A stretch of DNA of 64,000 bases from Paenibacillus qinlingensis (GTDB taxonomy: Bacteria > Bacillota > Bacilli > Paenibacillales > NBRC-103111): assembly GCF_013204845.1 (NCBI RefSeq), contig NZ_JABMKY010000004.1:496001-560000 (forward strand), written 5' to 3'. Of the stretch, positions 49,112 to 59,100 are shown piece after piece. Numbering within the stretch: position 1 is the first letter of the stretch; each line of letters begins with the position of its first letter. The notes beneath the pieces were generated by a model. It ran no database searches and was not told the DNA's origin. It worked only from the letters and a program-made list of their open reading frames with translations. The translations under genes and the position numbers were made by a program.

Positions 49112-49680
49112 TTCATTTCTTAATTGAACTGCCTACCTGGATGCTCATTCGAACGTTTGGTATTCTTTCTTACCTAACCTTGTTCATGGGTATGGCGGTC
49201 GGTATCACCTATAGCTATCCTCAGATCAAAGGGCACAAGAAAGGCCAACTGCTCCGCTGGCATACCTATGCGAATGTAACGGGAATGTGCTTCGCCCTCT
49301 TGCACACGGTTCTTCTCATTATAGATACTTTCATGCCTTTCGACTGGGCGGAACTGTTAATCCCTTTTTCAGCTAAAAATAATCCAGTACTGAACGGCTT
49401 GGGTACAATTGCCATGTATGGTCTACTCCTTGTACTATTTACAACAGATATTCGACATAAGTTGAAAAGAAAGCTATGGCTCGCCCTTCACATGTTGTCG
49501 TATCCCATATTTGCATTGTCCTTGCTGCATGGGATCTTCTTAGGGACAGATAGTAAACAAGGCTGGGCTGCCACGATGTACATCGCAACCGCGATCATTT
49601 TAGTCGGTTTAACGTTGGTTAGATTTCAATTGTTGTCACGTAAACGTCAAGTTAAGGTAAGGCAAACCAAACAGATGTAA
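49108..49680 (+). CDS. Ferric reductase-like transmembrane protein
   Basis: 190 residues with about five or six helices of the ferric-reductase/YedZ-type domain. Histidines RWHTYANVTGMCFALLHTVL and ALHMLSYPIFALSLLHGIFLG are arranged to bind two b-type hemes across the membrane. It overlaps apbE by four bases and would pass electrons to an outer flavoprotein, but no FMN-binding partner is in this operon. A terminator-like hairpin follows. Confidence 0.88.
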   Translation: MIHFLIELPTWMLIRTFGILSYLTLFMGMAVGITYSYPQIKGHKKGQLLRWHTYANVTGMCFALLHTVLLIIDTFMPFDWAELLIPFSAKNNPVLNGLGTIAMYGLLLVLFTTDIRHKLKRKLWLALHMLSYPIFALSLLHGIFLGTDSKQGWAATMYIATAIILVGLTLVRFQLLSRKRQVKVRQTKQM

Positions 49681-49683
49681 CAC

Positions 49684-49716
49684 AGAGTTCCAATTCCATG
49701 CGATTGGGGCTCTTTT
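49684..49716 (+). terminator. Probable terminator after ferric reductase-like gene
   Basis: AGAGTTCCAAT pairs with ATTGGGGCTCT (two G-U pairs) round an 8-base loop, followed by TTTT. Confidence 0.6.
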
Positions 49717-49866
49717 GCGTATTCCCATGTTGCGAAACATGTCGAAAATGTCTATAGTTAAAATGCGTGTTCAAAAAGTCTAGCTCTCAGCATTGAGAAG
49801 ATTGAAAGAAGATTTTGAATAACCTCTTATATGGTATTTATGATGAAATGAGGATAGTAAACTCAC

Positions 49867-50922
49867 ATGGCAAAAGCAAAGATTACGGAGCTTGATATTG
49901 TCAGGGCCATTTCCATCTTGGCTGTAGTTCTGATTCATGTAACGGCAGACTGGACAGTGGATCCAGCTTTGAAAGGCAGCAGCACGCAGCTGTTTATTTT
50001 ATTTCTGAACAAAATAAGTTATTTTGCTGTTCCCGTCTTTATTTTTTTGAGCGGCATCGTGCTGTTCTATATTTATGCAGATAATTGGAGCGCTAAGCAA
50101 GCAGGTATATTCTATTGGAAACGTGTTCGACAAGTGCTCGTCCCCTATATCGTTTGGTCCTTTTTCTACTATATATATAATCCATGGTTATGGACGCCTG
50201 GGCATCCAATTAAAGTAGATCTGAAGGTATTTCTCGAGCAGTTAAAATGGGCGGATTCCGGCTATCATTTATATTTTATGATCATTATTGTGCAGTTCTA
50301 CCTGCTGTTTCCTTTGCTCGTATGGGCTGTTAGGAATGCAGCATGGTTTCGTAAAACACTGGCGTTGTGGGGGTTAGCGGTTCAGTTTGGTGTTTATATC
50401 TATAGTCACTGGATTGGTCCTATCAGTCATAAACCTGAGCTGTGTATTACCTATTTCGGTTACTTCCTTATTGGTGGAGCCATCGGGATGAATTACGGCA
50501 ATTTCCGCGCTTGGCTAGATCGCAACAAAGGGTGGGTGATTCCATCCTCAATCTTGAGTGGTTTGGTGTACACGGGGCTATATTTGTTAGCTTCTAGAGG
50601 CTACTCCTTTGAAAATACGTGGTATGAGATCGCTTGGCTGTTGTATAACCTTGGCATCGGCGTGAGCATGATCTGGATGGCTAAGGAACTCTTAATGAGG
50701 TTGAAGCGCGTGGCGAAGTTTTTCGTCTCGCTGGGGTTGGTTTCCTTCGGCGTGTACCTCATGCATCCCGCCTTACTTTCCTTATGGAAATATAAAGTTC
50801 ACATGCCGGGATCCATTCTACTATTTAATGTCTATAATGGCATCGTGTTTGTCTTGATTGTGGCGATACCTTGGATCTTAACTTTGCTGTATCGGAAGGG
50901 AAGAAAGATACTGTTGAAGTGA
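49867..50922 (+). CDS. Membrane acyltransferase family protein (Acyltransferase 3)
   Basis: 351 residues with about ten helices. The N-terminal [18 protein letters not shown] carries the conserved Arg and His of the OafA/Acyltransferase 3 family, and the end has [13 protein letters not shown]. These enzymes move acyl groups onto sugars or wall polymers at the membrane; substrate unknown. Ribosome site is weak (GAGG about 13 bases upstream). Monocistronic. Confidence 0.9.
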   Translation: MAKAKITELDIVRAISILAVVLIHVTADWTVDPALKGSSTQLFILFLNKISYFAVPVFIFLSGIVLFYIYADNWSAKQAGIFYWKRVRQVLVPYIVWSFFYYIYNPWLWTPGHPIKVDLKVFLEQLKWADSGYHLYFMIIIVQFYLLFPLLVWAVRNAAWFRKTLALWGLAVQFGVYIYSHWIGPISHKPELCITYFGYFLIGGAIGMNYGNFRAWLDRNKGWVIPSSILSGLVYTGLYLLASRGYSFENTWYEIAWLLYNLGIGVSMIWMAKELLMRLKRVAKFFVSLGLVSFGVYLMHPALLSLWKYKVHMPGSILLFNVYNGIVFVLIVAIPWILTLLYRKGRKILLK

Positions 50923-50999
50923 GGTAGGAGTAACTCTGAGCACCTGCTCCTATGAGCAAAACCTTGCAACAGCATTAGGAAACTAACCCGGCAAAATGG

Positions 51000-51043
51000 C
51001 TCCCGCTAAACTGCGTAAAATGCAGCTATGGTGGGAGTTTTTT
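51000..51043 (+). terminator. Intrinsic terminator downstream of acyltransferase
   Basis: CTCCCGC (51000-51006) pairs with GTGGGAG (51031-51037), with CTGC/GCAG inside the loop, followed by six T residues. Confidence 0.72.
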
Positions 51044-51080
51044 CGTGGTAAGGGGAGAGGCGTGCTAGAACTGGCATCAG

Positions 51081-51125
51081 GAGCATTAGGAGCATTAGGA
51101 GCATTAGGAGCATTAGGAGCATTAG
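51081..51125. repeat. 9-bp tandem repeat GAGCATTAG, five copies
   Basis: Five exact copies of GAGCATTAG, flanked by the direct repeat GAACTGGCA at about 51068 and 51126. A further single AGCATTAGG lies at about 50971. Confidence 0.9.
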
Positions 51126-51360
51126 GAACTGGCAGAGGTTCTGGGCTGCGCAGAATCCGTTGAGCACGCGAGGGAGTATCATTAGTGGGGACCAATTGCC
51201 GAGCCTCCCGGACGAGTACCATGAACTAGCATAGCTTCCACGTCGCGAATTACCGCCGAGCGCTGACTTCACGAAACTGCACCTGCTTCAGGTTTCACAA
51301 ATAAACAAGCAAAATTGCGAAAAGGCATCTTTGATAAGTGTTTTTCCTTGGCAATAGGAG

Positions 51361-51386
51361 ATAAGTGCAAATAGGCACTTATTTTT
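51361..51386 (+). terminator. Orphan terminator-like hairpin
   Basis: ATAAGTGC-aaatag-GCACTTAT with following T residues. No gene precedes it directly, so it may be decayed or end an unseen transcript. Confidence 0.45.
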
Positions 51387-51549
51387 GGTTATCTCGTAAA
51401 AAAATCATGTTTTTATGCGAAAAGGATGCTTATTTGCAACAATTTACTAGTTTTGAGCAGGAATGCGCTGAAAAGGTTGCTCTATTGCATTTTTGGTCTG
51501 CATTTTATCTATTTCTTCAGCCTCCCCGCGCCAATCCAGGCCCGTAATA

Positions 51550-52051
51550 TTAGATACAGCCTCGCATCCCAACAATCTCGAACACTAGCTACATGCCCGC
51601 ATCCCAACAATCTCGAACACTAGCTACATGCCCGCATCCCAACAATCTCCAACATTAGCTACATCCTCGTATCCCAAGAATCTCAAACACTAGCTAAAGC
51701 CCAGCACCACAACAATCCCAAGCACTAGCTAAAGCCCAGCACCACAACAATCCCAAACACTAGCTAAAGCCCAGCACCACAACAATTCCGAACACTAGCT
51801 AAAGCCCGGCACCACAACAATCCCAAGCACTAGCTAGATGCCCCGCATCCCAACAATCTCAAGCACTAGCTAAAGCCCAGCACCACAACAATCCCGAACT
51901 TCCGAACACTAGCTATATGCCCCGCATCTCAACAATCTCGAAACACTAGCTAAAGCCCAGCACCACAACAATCCCGAGCACTAGCTACATGTCTGCATCC
52001 CAACAATCCCGAACACTAGCTACATGCCCGCACTACAATAATCCCGAACAC
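51550..52051. repeat. 35-bp tandem repeat array, about 14 copies
   Basis: The core CTAGCT(A/a)(C/A)A recurs at 51585, 51620, 51655 (as TTAGCT), 51690, 51725, 51760, 51795, 51830, 51866, 51909, 51946, 51981 and 52016, plus a diverged first copy at 51550. Most steps are exactly 35 bases; one is 43 owing to an extra gaacttcc. Two sub-types alternate: catgcccgcatccc and aaagcccagcacca. Confidence 0.93.
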
Positions 52052-52236
52052 AAGCCCCAGCCCCATTAGTTACAAGCCAATGTCTACATGAGCATCCTCC
52101 TCCTCACCCGACCTCAGTTTCTGCTACCACCCCAACGCCAGCCTCAGCTTCTGAAAGCCAAAACTGATTAGCAATTGAATATCACGCCATTTTCAAGGAT
52201 ACTAAGAGAAAATAGATAGAGGAGTGGACACCATTC

Positions 52237-52965
52237 ATGAATGCAATCATTAATCTACTAAAAAGTCATCGTTCCATTCGTAAATTTACGAATGAGCCCG
52301 TAAGTGTCGAGCAACGCGAGGCGATTATTCAGGCTGCTCAAGCTGCCTCCACTTCGAGCAATATGCAAGCTTACAGCATCATCCATGTAACGGATGCTGA
52401 CCTCAAGAGCCAGCTAGCCGAGCTAGCTGGCAATCAAGCTTACGTCAGCGAGTGCCCGCTGTTCCTCGTGTGGTGCGCAGACCTGCACCGCTACGCGGAG
52501 GCGGTCCACCAACACGTGGACACGCCAATCACTGGCAATGCTGAGAATCTCATCATTGCCACGGTCGAGGCTGCATTAGCTGCGCAAAATGCAGCGATCG
52601 CCGCCGAGTCTCTCGGCCTCGGCGTCTGCTACATCGGCGGGCTGCGCAATAAGCCCGCGGAAGTATCCGAGCTGCTGGGCCTGCCCCAGCTCGTGTACCC
52701 GATCTTCGGCATGTGCATTGGCATGCCGGATCAAGAGCCGCTGCTACGCCCGCGGCTCCCGCTTGAAGCCGTGTACCACGAGAATCGGTACACGCTCAAC
52801 CAAGCCGCGGTCGAGGCCTACGACGAGACGCTCCGCGACTACATGAACGTGCGTACTGACGGCAAAGTCGATACGACTTGGTCCAAGGAAATGGTTGCGA
52901 AAGCACAGCGTCCAAGGAAGCATATGAAAGCCTTTCTGAGCAGCCAAGGATACGAAGTCGAATAA
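52237..52965 (+). CDS. NfsA-type oxygen-insensitive NADPH nitroreductase
   Basis: 242 residues of the NfsA/FRP-like branch: HRSIRKFTNEPV for FMN phosphate binding, STSSNMQAYSIIHV, and AAIAAESLGLGVCYIGGLRN in the middle. It would reduce nitro- and quinone compounds by two electrons with FMN. GAGGAG is about 12 bases before the ATG. Composition changes sharply: the first 65 codons are AT-richer and about 52430-52870 is very GC-rich. Confidence 0.92.
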   Translation: MNAIINLLKSHRSIRKFTNEPVSVEQREAIIQAAQAASTSSNMQAYSIIHVTDADLKSQLAELAGNQAYVSECPLFLVWCADLHRYAEAVHQHVDTPITGNAENLIIATVEAALAAQNAAIAAESLGLGVCYIGGLRNKPAEVSELLGLPQLVYPIFGMCIGMPDQEPLLRPRLPLEAVYHENRYTLNQAAVEAYDETLRDYMNVRTDGKVDTTWSKEMVAKAQRPRKHMKAFLSSQGYEVE

Positions 52966-53050
52966 ACTTGGCCGTACGGCGTCCACGCATTCATAACTCG
53001 ACGACTTGTCTCATACAATGGAAGCAGGTAGAGGTAGGTTCGAGGTTATT

Positions 53051-53353
53051 TTGAATGAAAGGCGTGTGATTCCGTTGAAAGGTTTCAAAAATGTGGTGTA
53101 CATGAGTTTGGCAGTCGGCATGTTATTTTATTCCATTCCCCAATTAAATTTTCGTGAAGTGGGCTCCTTACCGATGATTTTTAGTGTCATCTGGCTTGTC
53201 ATGGCCTTGCTCATCATTGCCTCACATTTGCATCAAATCCTTGGTGTAGACGAAGAGAAACGCAAGCAACAAATCCGAATCAACCGGATGAAGAAATGGC
53301 AGATGGAACAGCTTGTACAAGGCAGACGCAAGCTTCTTCAATTCCGCAAGTAA
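53051..53353 (+). CDS. Small two-helix membrane protein, unknown
   Basis: About 100 residues from TTG 53051. Two helices (VVYMSLAVGMLFYSIPQL and MIFSVIWLVMALLIIASHLH) and a basic cytoplasmic tail (RMKKWQMEQLVQGRRKLLQF). No family recognised. Start is uncertain: GAGG at 53042 favours 53051, but ATG 53018 and GTG 53066 are also in frame. It is followed by a terminator and ytoI. Confidence 0.6.
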   Translation: MNERRVIPLKGFKNVVYMSLAVGMLFYSIPQLNFREVGSLPMIFSVIWLVMALLIIASHLHQILGVDEEKRKQQIRINRMKKWQMEQLVQGRRKLLQFRK

Positions 53354-53407
53354 GCGAAGAATGAGCTAAACTTTGACTTCGAACATATGTTTGGTATAAT
53401 GACTATG

Positions 53408-53439
53408 AAGCATCCAATCCAATAGGGTTGGATGCTTTT
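53408..53439 (+). terminator. Intrinsic terminator before ytoI
   Basis: AAGCATCCAA pairs with TTGGATGCTT around an inner CC/GG, followed by TT. Stem of 12-13 pairs. Confidence 0.78.
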
Positions 53440-53529
53440 CCATCTTCCAAACCCTCATTGTCCTTACCCAGTAGAACGATTATACTAGTAGTACAGACTA
53501 ATACAGGATCTAATAATGAGGTGTAACAG

Positions 53530-54858
53530 TTGGATACACAATCCGTCGATACATTAACGAAGCATGAGCAGATTTTGCGGCATATTGAGGACTTGAAGCT
53601 AGGAAGTCGGATTTCCGTACGCAAAATTGCCAAAAATATGGAAGTCAGCGAAGGCACAGCATACCGCGCCATTAAAGAGGCCGAGAATCAGGGACTCGTT
53701 TCAACGAAAGAACGGATCGGAACCGTTCGTGTGGAAAAGAAGCTTCGCCAGAACATTGATAAGCTGACTTTTGCCGAGGTTGTGAACATGGTGGATGGCC
53801 AGGTGCTAGGCGGAGCGAAGGGGCTGCATAAGACGCTGCATAAGTTCGTCATCGGCGCTATGGAGCAAGACGCCATGATGCGCTACATTGAGGCAGGCAG
53901 CTTACTTATTGTAGGTAACCGTAATAAAGCTCATTTGTGTGCGCTGGAGCAAGGTGCTGGCGTTCTCATTACAGGTGGATTTAACACGAGCCCAGAGGTC
54001 AAGGTTCTGGCGGATGAACTGGAACTGCCGATTATTTCAAGCAGCTATGATACTTTTACTGTCGCATCTATGATTAACCGGGCCATCTACGATCGTTTGA
54101 TCAAAAAGAAAATCATGCTCGTGGAAGATATTCTCGCGTCTGGTGCAGCGCTCTTCGCCTTGAAGGCGAACAGTACATTGAAAGATTGGCAGCGCATGTC
54201 CGAGGATACGGGCTACAGCCGCTTTCCTGTTGTCGATGAGTGGAATCGGATTATCGGTGTTGTCACGTCCAAAGATATGGTTGGCGCGAGCATCCAGCAA
54301 TCTGTTGATAAATTGATGACGCGCAATCCTTTAACCGTTTCGCCGCAGACATCGGTCGCATCGGCCGCCCACATGATGGTGTGGGAAGGCATTGAGCTTT
54401 TACCAGTTGTGGATACGAACCGCAAAATCGTCGGCGTGCTCAACCGCAGCGATATCTTGAAAGCTATGCAATCGATTCAGAAACAGCCGCAGAACGGTGA
54501 AACCTTTGAAGATTTGATCTGGTCAGGAATGGAAGAAGTCAGAGATGAGAAGGGCAAGCTGCAATTCCATGGGGTAATCACACCGCAGATGACGAATCAT
54601 TTAGGAACAGTCTCGGAAGGGGTCCTTACGACACTTATGACGCAGGCGGCTTACCGTATCGTGCAGGAGCATAAGAAGGGGGATCTCGTCATGGATAACA
54701 TGTCGACCTATTTTCTGAAGCCGCTTCAGATTGATTCCAAAATAGAAATACGACCCACCATCATTGAGGTGAGCCGTAAATTTGGCAAGATCGATGTAGA
54801 GATTTATCATGCAGGAGCGCTGGTTTCCAAGGCGATGCTAACCGCACAAGTAATTTAG
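53530..54858 (+). CDS. ytoI: DRTGG/CBS domain protein YtoI
   Basis: 442 residues, four parts in order: a winged helix-turn-helix (SRISVRKIAKNMEVSEGTAY, to about 60), a DRTGG domain (about 75-185, with GAGVLITGGF), a CBS pair (about 195-315, RFPVVDEWNRIIGVVTSKDM) and a hotdog thioesterase-like end. It probably senses a nucleotide; role not established. Start TTG 53530 follows TGAGGTG. Its stop overlaps the convergent ytpI stop in TTAG. Synteny with dnaE-ytrHI-ytpI-ytoI matches Bacillus, but nrnA is absent. Confidence 0.92.
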   Translation: MDTQSVDTLTKHEQILRHIEDLKLGSRISVRKIAKNMEVSEGTAYRAIKEAENQGLVSTKERIGTVRVEKKLRQNIDKLTFAEVVNMVDGQVLGGAKGLHKTLHKFVIGAMEQDAMMRYIEAGSLLIVGNRNKAHLCALEQGAGVLITGGFNTSPEVKVLADELELPIISSSYDTFTVASMINRAIYDRLIKKKIMLVEDILASGAALFALKANSTLKDWQRMSEDTGYSRFPVVDEWNRIIGVVTSKDMVGASIQQSVDKLMTRNPLTVSPQTSVASAAHMMVWEGIELLPVVDTNRKIVGVLNRSDILKAMQSIQKQPQNGETFEDLIWSGMEEVRDEKGKLQFHGVITPQMTNHLGTVSEGVLTTLMTQAAYRIVQEHKKGDLVMDNMSTYFLKPLQIDSKIEIRPTIIEVSRKFGKIDVEIYHAGALVSKAMLTAQVI

Positions 54859-55148
54859 CGAAGTAGACGATCAAAGTGACCATGATTGCGGATGCCAACG
54901 AAAACATTGAACACGCCGATTAATACGAGCACAGTACCGAAAATGCGTCGGAAGCTGGATTCGCTGAAGAAGAAGATCTGCGTAACCGCAATGAGTACGA
55001 GCATCAAGCCCATGCAAATGTTCATGCGTGCAGTATACAAACCCCTTTTAGCAGCATCTGGTTCACGACGTGAGCGAATGCTATAAAACAAAGTAAGCCC
55101 GAGGAATAGGCAAATAAGAATGAATAACGTCAATTGTATGGCGTACAT
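54855..55148 (-). CDS. ytpI: YtpI-like membrane protein
   Basis: About 97 residues with three helices (LTLFILICLFLGLTLFY, ICMGLMLVLIAVTQIFFF, FGTVLVLIGVFNVFVGI), fitting the YtpI family in length, topology and the GLYTARMNICMG-type middle. ATG 55148 is taken since the upstream in-frame extension is polar and lacks a ribosome site. Convergent with ytoI and 85 bases after ytrI. No known function. Confidence 0.8.
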   Translation of the reverse strand: MYAIQLTLFILICLFLGLTLFYSIRSRREPDAAKRGLYTARMNICMGLMLVLIAVTQIFFFSESSFRRIFGTVLVLIGVFNVFVGIRNHGHFDRLLR

Positions 55149-55233
55149 AACGACAATCCGTCCCTTTTCGTTGAATTTACAATTAACTTTAGCGATTTTA
55201 AGAGGGGATTGCAAGATACGAGTCTATTTCATG

Positions 55234-55725
55234 CTATGTTTTTTTCTCTTGTGCTGTAATCCAGAGGGTTAGTTCCGTTTGAATGAGAACGATGGATTTG
55301 ACCTCGACGACATATTTTTTATCATGCAGAAAGTACGTTCTTTGTGTGATGAGACGTTCGTAGAGGGGTTGAGAGTCCCGCACGAAGGTTGCCTTTTGAC
55401 CGATGACGAGCTTGAGCTCCGCTTTCACATCGCCTTCGATTTCCTTTTGAATATCTTCACTGATCAGATCATCTTCATTTTTGGGCAGCCGATGAACATT
55501 GATAACATTAACTAAGGTTTGATTATTTTTGGTCTTATTCAAGCTGGCGATATCATCTTGGAGATTATCATTCTCCTCCAAAACTTTATGCAATTGCACA
55601 TATAACTCGTTATAGGTGTGTTGATGAATACTCATGTACACGGCACTCCCAATGATCGCTCCCGACAACAATAATCCGAAGCTCGCAAGCAGTCTTTGGT
55701 ATCGGGCAAAAGGAGGGATTCTCAA
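55234..55725 (-). CDS. ytrI: Sporulation membrane protein YtrI
   Basis: 163 residues: a helix at about 10-32 (LLASFGLLLSGAIIGSAVYM), a coiled-coil-like stretch (YNELYVQLHKVLEENDNLQ) and a compact outer domain. YtrI and YtrH are made under SigE and are needed for efficient sporulation in B. subtilis. Its start overlaps the ytrH stop by four bases. Confidence 0.9.
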   Translation of the reverse strand: MRIPPFARYQRLLASFGLLLSGAIIGSAVYMSIHQHTYNELYVQLHKVLEENDNLQDDIASLNKTKNNQTLVNVINVHRLPKNEDDLISEDIQKEIEGDVKAELKLVIGQKATFVRDSQPLYERLITQRTYFLHDKKYVVEVKSIVLIQTELTLWITAQEKKT

Positions 55726-56054
55726 GGCTGATGCCCACCTTTGCAGATCATTTGAATAAGCGCAGTCCCGAATTGTGCCCCTGTAAATGCAACGACGATA
55801 TAGACAATCTGCTTGATTGCCGGATTGAGATGGCCGATGGCCACATGACTTTCAATATAACGGATAGGATCAATGGTTCCGCCCACCGCAGCGACCATCG
55901 CCCAAATCTTGATATTTTCCGAAATGGTCAGCATTTTCTCTGTTGGAGATTGCAAGGTCAAAACGGCTGCGATGCCGCTCAACATACTGCCTCCGAATAC
56001 AACCCCAAACGCAATACAGAAATACATGATAATACTTGCCCAAAAGCCAGCCAT
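55722..56054 (-). CDS. ytrH: Sporulation protein YtrH
   Basis: 110 residues with three helices and the family start ASIIMYFCIAFGVVFGGSML. First gene of ytrHI, overlapping ytrI by four bases. A good SigE promoter lies 50-78 bases upstream on the minus strand. GGAAGC-type ribosome site (AAAGGAAG) is about 10 bases before the ATG. Confidence 0.92.
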   Translation of the reverse strand: MAGFWASIIMYFCIAFGVVFGGSMLSGIAAVLTLQSPTEKMLTISENIKIWAMVAAVGGTIDPIRYIESHVAIGHLNPAIKQIVYIVVAFTGAQFGTALIQMICKGGHQP

Positions 56055-56103
56055 GTGCCAATCGCTTCCTTTCTACTGAGTTGGAGGACAAACTCTCTCT
56101 ACT

Positions 56104-56132
56104 ACTGTATGGGACTGGCTAGCTCCAATATG
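56104..56132 (-). promoter_or_regulatory. SigE promoter for ytrHI
   Basis: On the minus strand CATATT (56132-56127) and CATACAGT (56111-56104) stand 15 bases apart, close to the SigE consensus. It lies just upstream of the divergent dnaE. Confidence 0.7.
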
Positions 56133-56176
56133 ATAAAATGTAAGGAATAAATCACGAAAGAAGGGGGGAACCAGCG

Positions 56177-59100
56177 ATGAGTTCGTTTGTACATCTGCAT
56201 GTGCATAGTGAATATAGCTTATTAGACGGTGCAGCACGGATGGAGGAGCTTGTTACACAAGCGGCCAATCTGGGTATGACATCTTTAGCGTTGACAGATC
56301 ATGGCGTCATGTACGGGGTGATCGCATTCTACAAAGCTTGCAAACAGCGGGGCATCAAACCAATTATTGGCTGTGAGGTTTACTTCACTTCGAGTTCCAT
56401 TCGTGAAAAAGGATCGCGGCAGGAACAGCCGATTTATCACCTTATTTTGCTTGCCAAAAATTTCAAAGGTTATCAAAACTTAATGAAGCTCACGTCGATT
56501 GCACATCTACAGGGCTTTCACTATAAACCACGAATTGATTTAGAGCATTTATCCCAACACTCGGAAGGGTTGATTTGCCTCAGTTCCTGTTTAGGAAGTG
56601 AAGTTTCCCAGCATTTGCTGCATAACCGATATGACGAGGCTCGCAAAGCGGCAGAGCGTTATCGCGACATATTCGGTGACGATTTCTTTCTAGAGATTCA
56701 AGATCACGGCATGATTGAGCAGAAAAAAGTGATGGTCTCCATGCTTGAATTGAGCAAAGAGACCGGGATTCCTCTGATCGCAACGAATGATGTGCATTAT
56801 GTAACAGAGCCAGATCACGTGATGCAGGACATTCTTATTTGTATAGGTACTGGCAAAACGGTAGAGGATACCGATCGGCTAAAGATGGGTACGAGTCAGA
56901 TGTATTTGAAAAGTGAAGAGGAAATGCGACGCTTATTCGTCCATGTCCCAGAAGCGCTTACGAATACAGCTGTGGTCGCTTCGCGCTGTGAATTAGAACT
57001 GACATTCGGTAAGTCGATTTTACCGAGCTTCCGTCCGATCCCAGAGCAACTAACAGCTGGGGCTTATTTGGAAGAGCTGTGCAGACAAGGGCTGGAACAG
57101 CGTTACAGCAGCAAGCCAGAATGGCATGATGCAAGCCATCCGATGAAAAAACAGGCCGAGGACCGACTCGCTTACGAGCTTGGTGTCATTGCGAACATGG
57201 GCTTCTCCGATTATTTCTTAATCGTATGGGACTTTATTCGGTTCGCTCATGAGAAGCGGATTATGACAGGACCAGGCCGTGGATCCTCCGCAGGAAGCTT
57301 AGTTGCGTATGTGCTGCGTATTACGAATGTTGATCCGCTGCAATACAAGCTGCTATTCGAACGGTTTTTGAACCCCGAACGGATATCTATGCCCGATATT
57401 GATATTGATTTTAGCGATGAACGCAGGGATGAAGTTATTGATTATGTCGTTGCCAAATATGGACATGAACACGTTGCGCAGATTATTACCTTCGGAACGA
57501 TGGCAGCGAAGGCTGCTGTTCGAGATGTAGGGCGAGTCCTCAATGTGCCTTATGGAGATGTGGATCGGGCGGCGAAAGCCATTCCGAATCAGCTTGGGAT
57601 GACACTGAAGGAAGCACTTCAGGTTAGCTCCGATTTGAAAGGGATGGTAGCTAGACAGCCGAAGACCGCAGAATTGCTAGAGATGGCTATGCGGGTTGAG
57701 GGTATGCCGCGCCATGCTTCTACGCACGCTGCTGGTGTCGTCATTTCTCGAGAGCCACTGACGCATTACGTGCCATTGCAAGAAGGGACAACACAGACGG
57801 CGCTTACCCAATATACGATGGAGCATTTAGAGGCGATCGGGCTCCTCAAGATGGATTTCTTGGGTCTACGAACGCTTTCCATTATTGAACGAACAGTCGA
57901 TTGGCTTTCTCAAATGGAAGAGGTTCAGATTAACTTCGATCTCCTTGATATGGATTCGGATGATATTACTTATGAGATGCTCAGCAGAGGGGAAACAACA
58001 GGCGTATTCCAATTGGAGTCAACAGGCTGTCGCAAGGTTCTCAAGGACTTGAAGCCTTCTGAATTCGAAGATATTATTTCCGTCTTAGCCTTGTATCGTC
58101 CGGGCCCGATGGAGTTTATTCCCAAATATATCGCAGGTAAGCACGGACAAGTGGACGTTGTTTATCCGCATCCAACGCTCGAACCCATTCTACGAGATAC
58201 TTACGGCATTATCGTGTACCAAGAGCAAATCATGCAAATTGCCTCGTCAATGGCAGGTTTTAGCTTAGGAGAAGCGGATCTATTACGTAGGGCTGTTTCC
58301 AAAAAGAAGCGGGAAGTCCTCGATGAAGAACGGACACATTTCGTTTCGGGAAGTTTACGTCAAGGCTTTAACGCGGATGAGGCGAACCATGTATATGATA
58401 TGATCGTACGTTTTGCCGATTACGGCTTTCCGCGTGCGCATGCAACAGCCTATGGCGTCCTTGCTTTCCAAACAGCGTATCTTAAAGCACATTATCCGAT
58501 TTATTTCATGGCTTCGATGCTAACCGCCGTCATGGGGAATCATCGCAAGGTTGCTGAGTATGTGGACGAATGCAGACGAGTGAAGTTAGCTGTCTTGCCA
58601 CCAGATGTGAACGGCAGTGGAACGGTGTTTACGCCGGATTCGAAAGCTGGAGCTATCCGTTTTGGATTAGCTGCTATCAAAAATGTAGGAACACAAGCCA
58701 TAGATGCCATTCTTAGCGAGAGAAAGAAAGCTCCGTTTGAGAGTTTGCTTGATTTCTGTCGCAGGGTCGACCTTCGCGTAGTTAATAAAAGAGTCGTTGA
58801 ATCGCTTATTCAAGGTGGAGCCTTCGATTCGCTTGGTGGTCACCGCGCCCAACATCTAGCAATTCTCGACGAAACCATCGCTTCCGCTACGAAATGGCGC
58901 AAGGAACGGGACGATCTGCAACTTCACCTTTTCGGATTCGTTGAAGAACCGAACTGGGAAGTGGAGGTGCCGAATATCCCTCCGATGCCGCAATCCAAGC
59001 AACTTGAGCTCGAGAAAGAGCTGCTCGGCATGTACATCTCTGGTCATCCTCTGGATGCCTATACGGAACAGCTGGCAGAGCTGGATGCCGTGATGCTGCA

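Larger units (their letters stand above)
50923..52236. other. 1.3-kb gene-free region with minisatellites
   Basis: The longest gap in the window. It holds a terminator (51000-51043), a 9-base tandem repeat (51081-51125), an orphan terminator-like hairpin (51361-51386) and a 14-copy 35-base tandem array (51550-52051). The plus strand is very G-poor across the array. Open frames here are repeat-derived and not supported. Confidence 0.75.

Noticed and set aside
51006-51272. Minus-strand ORF of 88 codons with Leu/Met repeats, and an overlapping Asn-Ala-Pro frame
   Set aside because: Both come from the 9-base tandem repeat read in different frames; no ribosome site or family resemblance, and they overlap a terminator.
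51550-52051. CRISPR-like regular repeats
   Set aside because: Repeats run head to tail with no unique spacers; the whole 35-base unit is repeated, and no cas genes are near.
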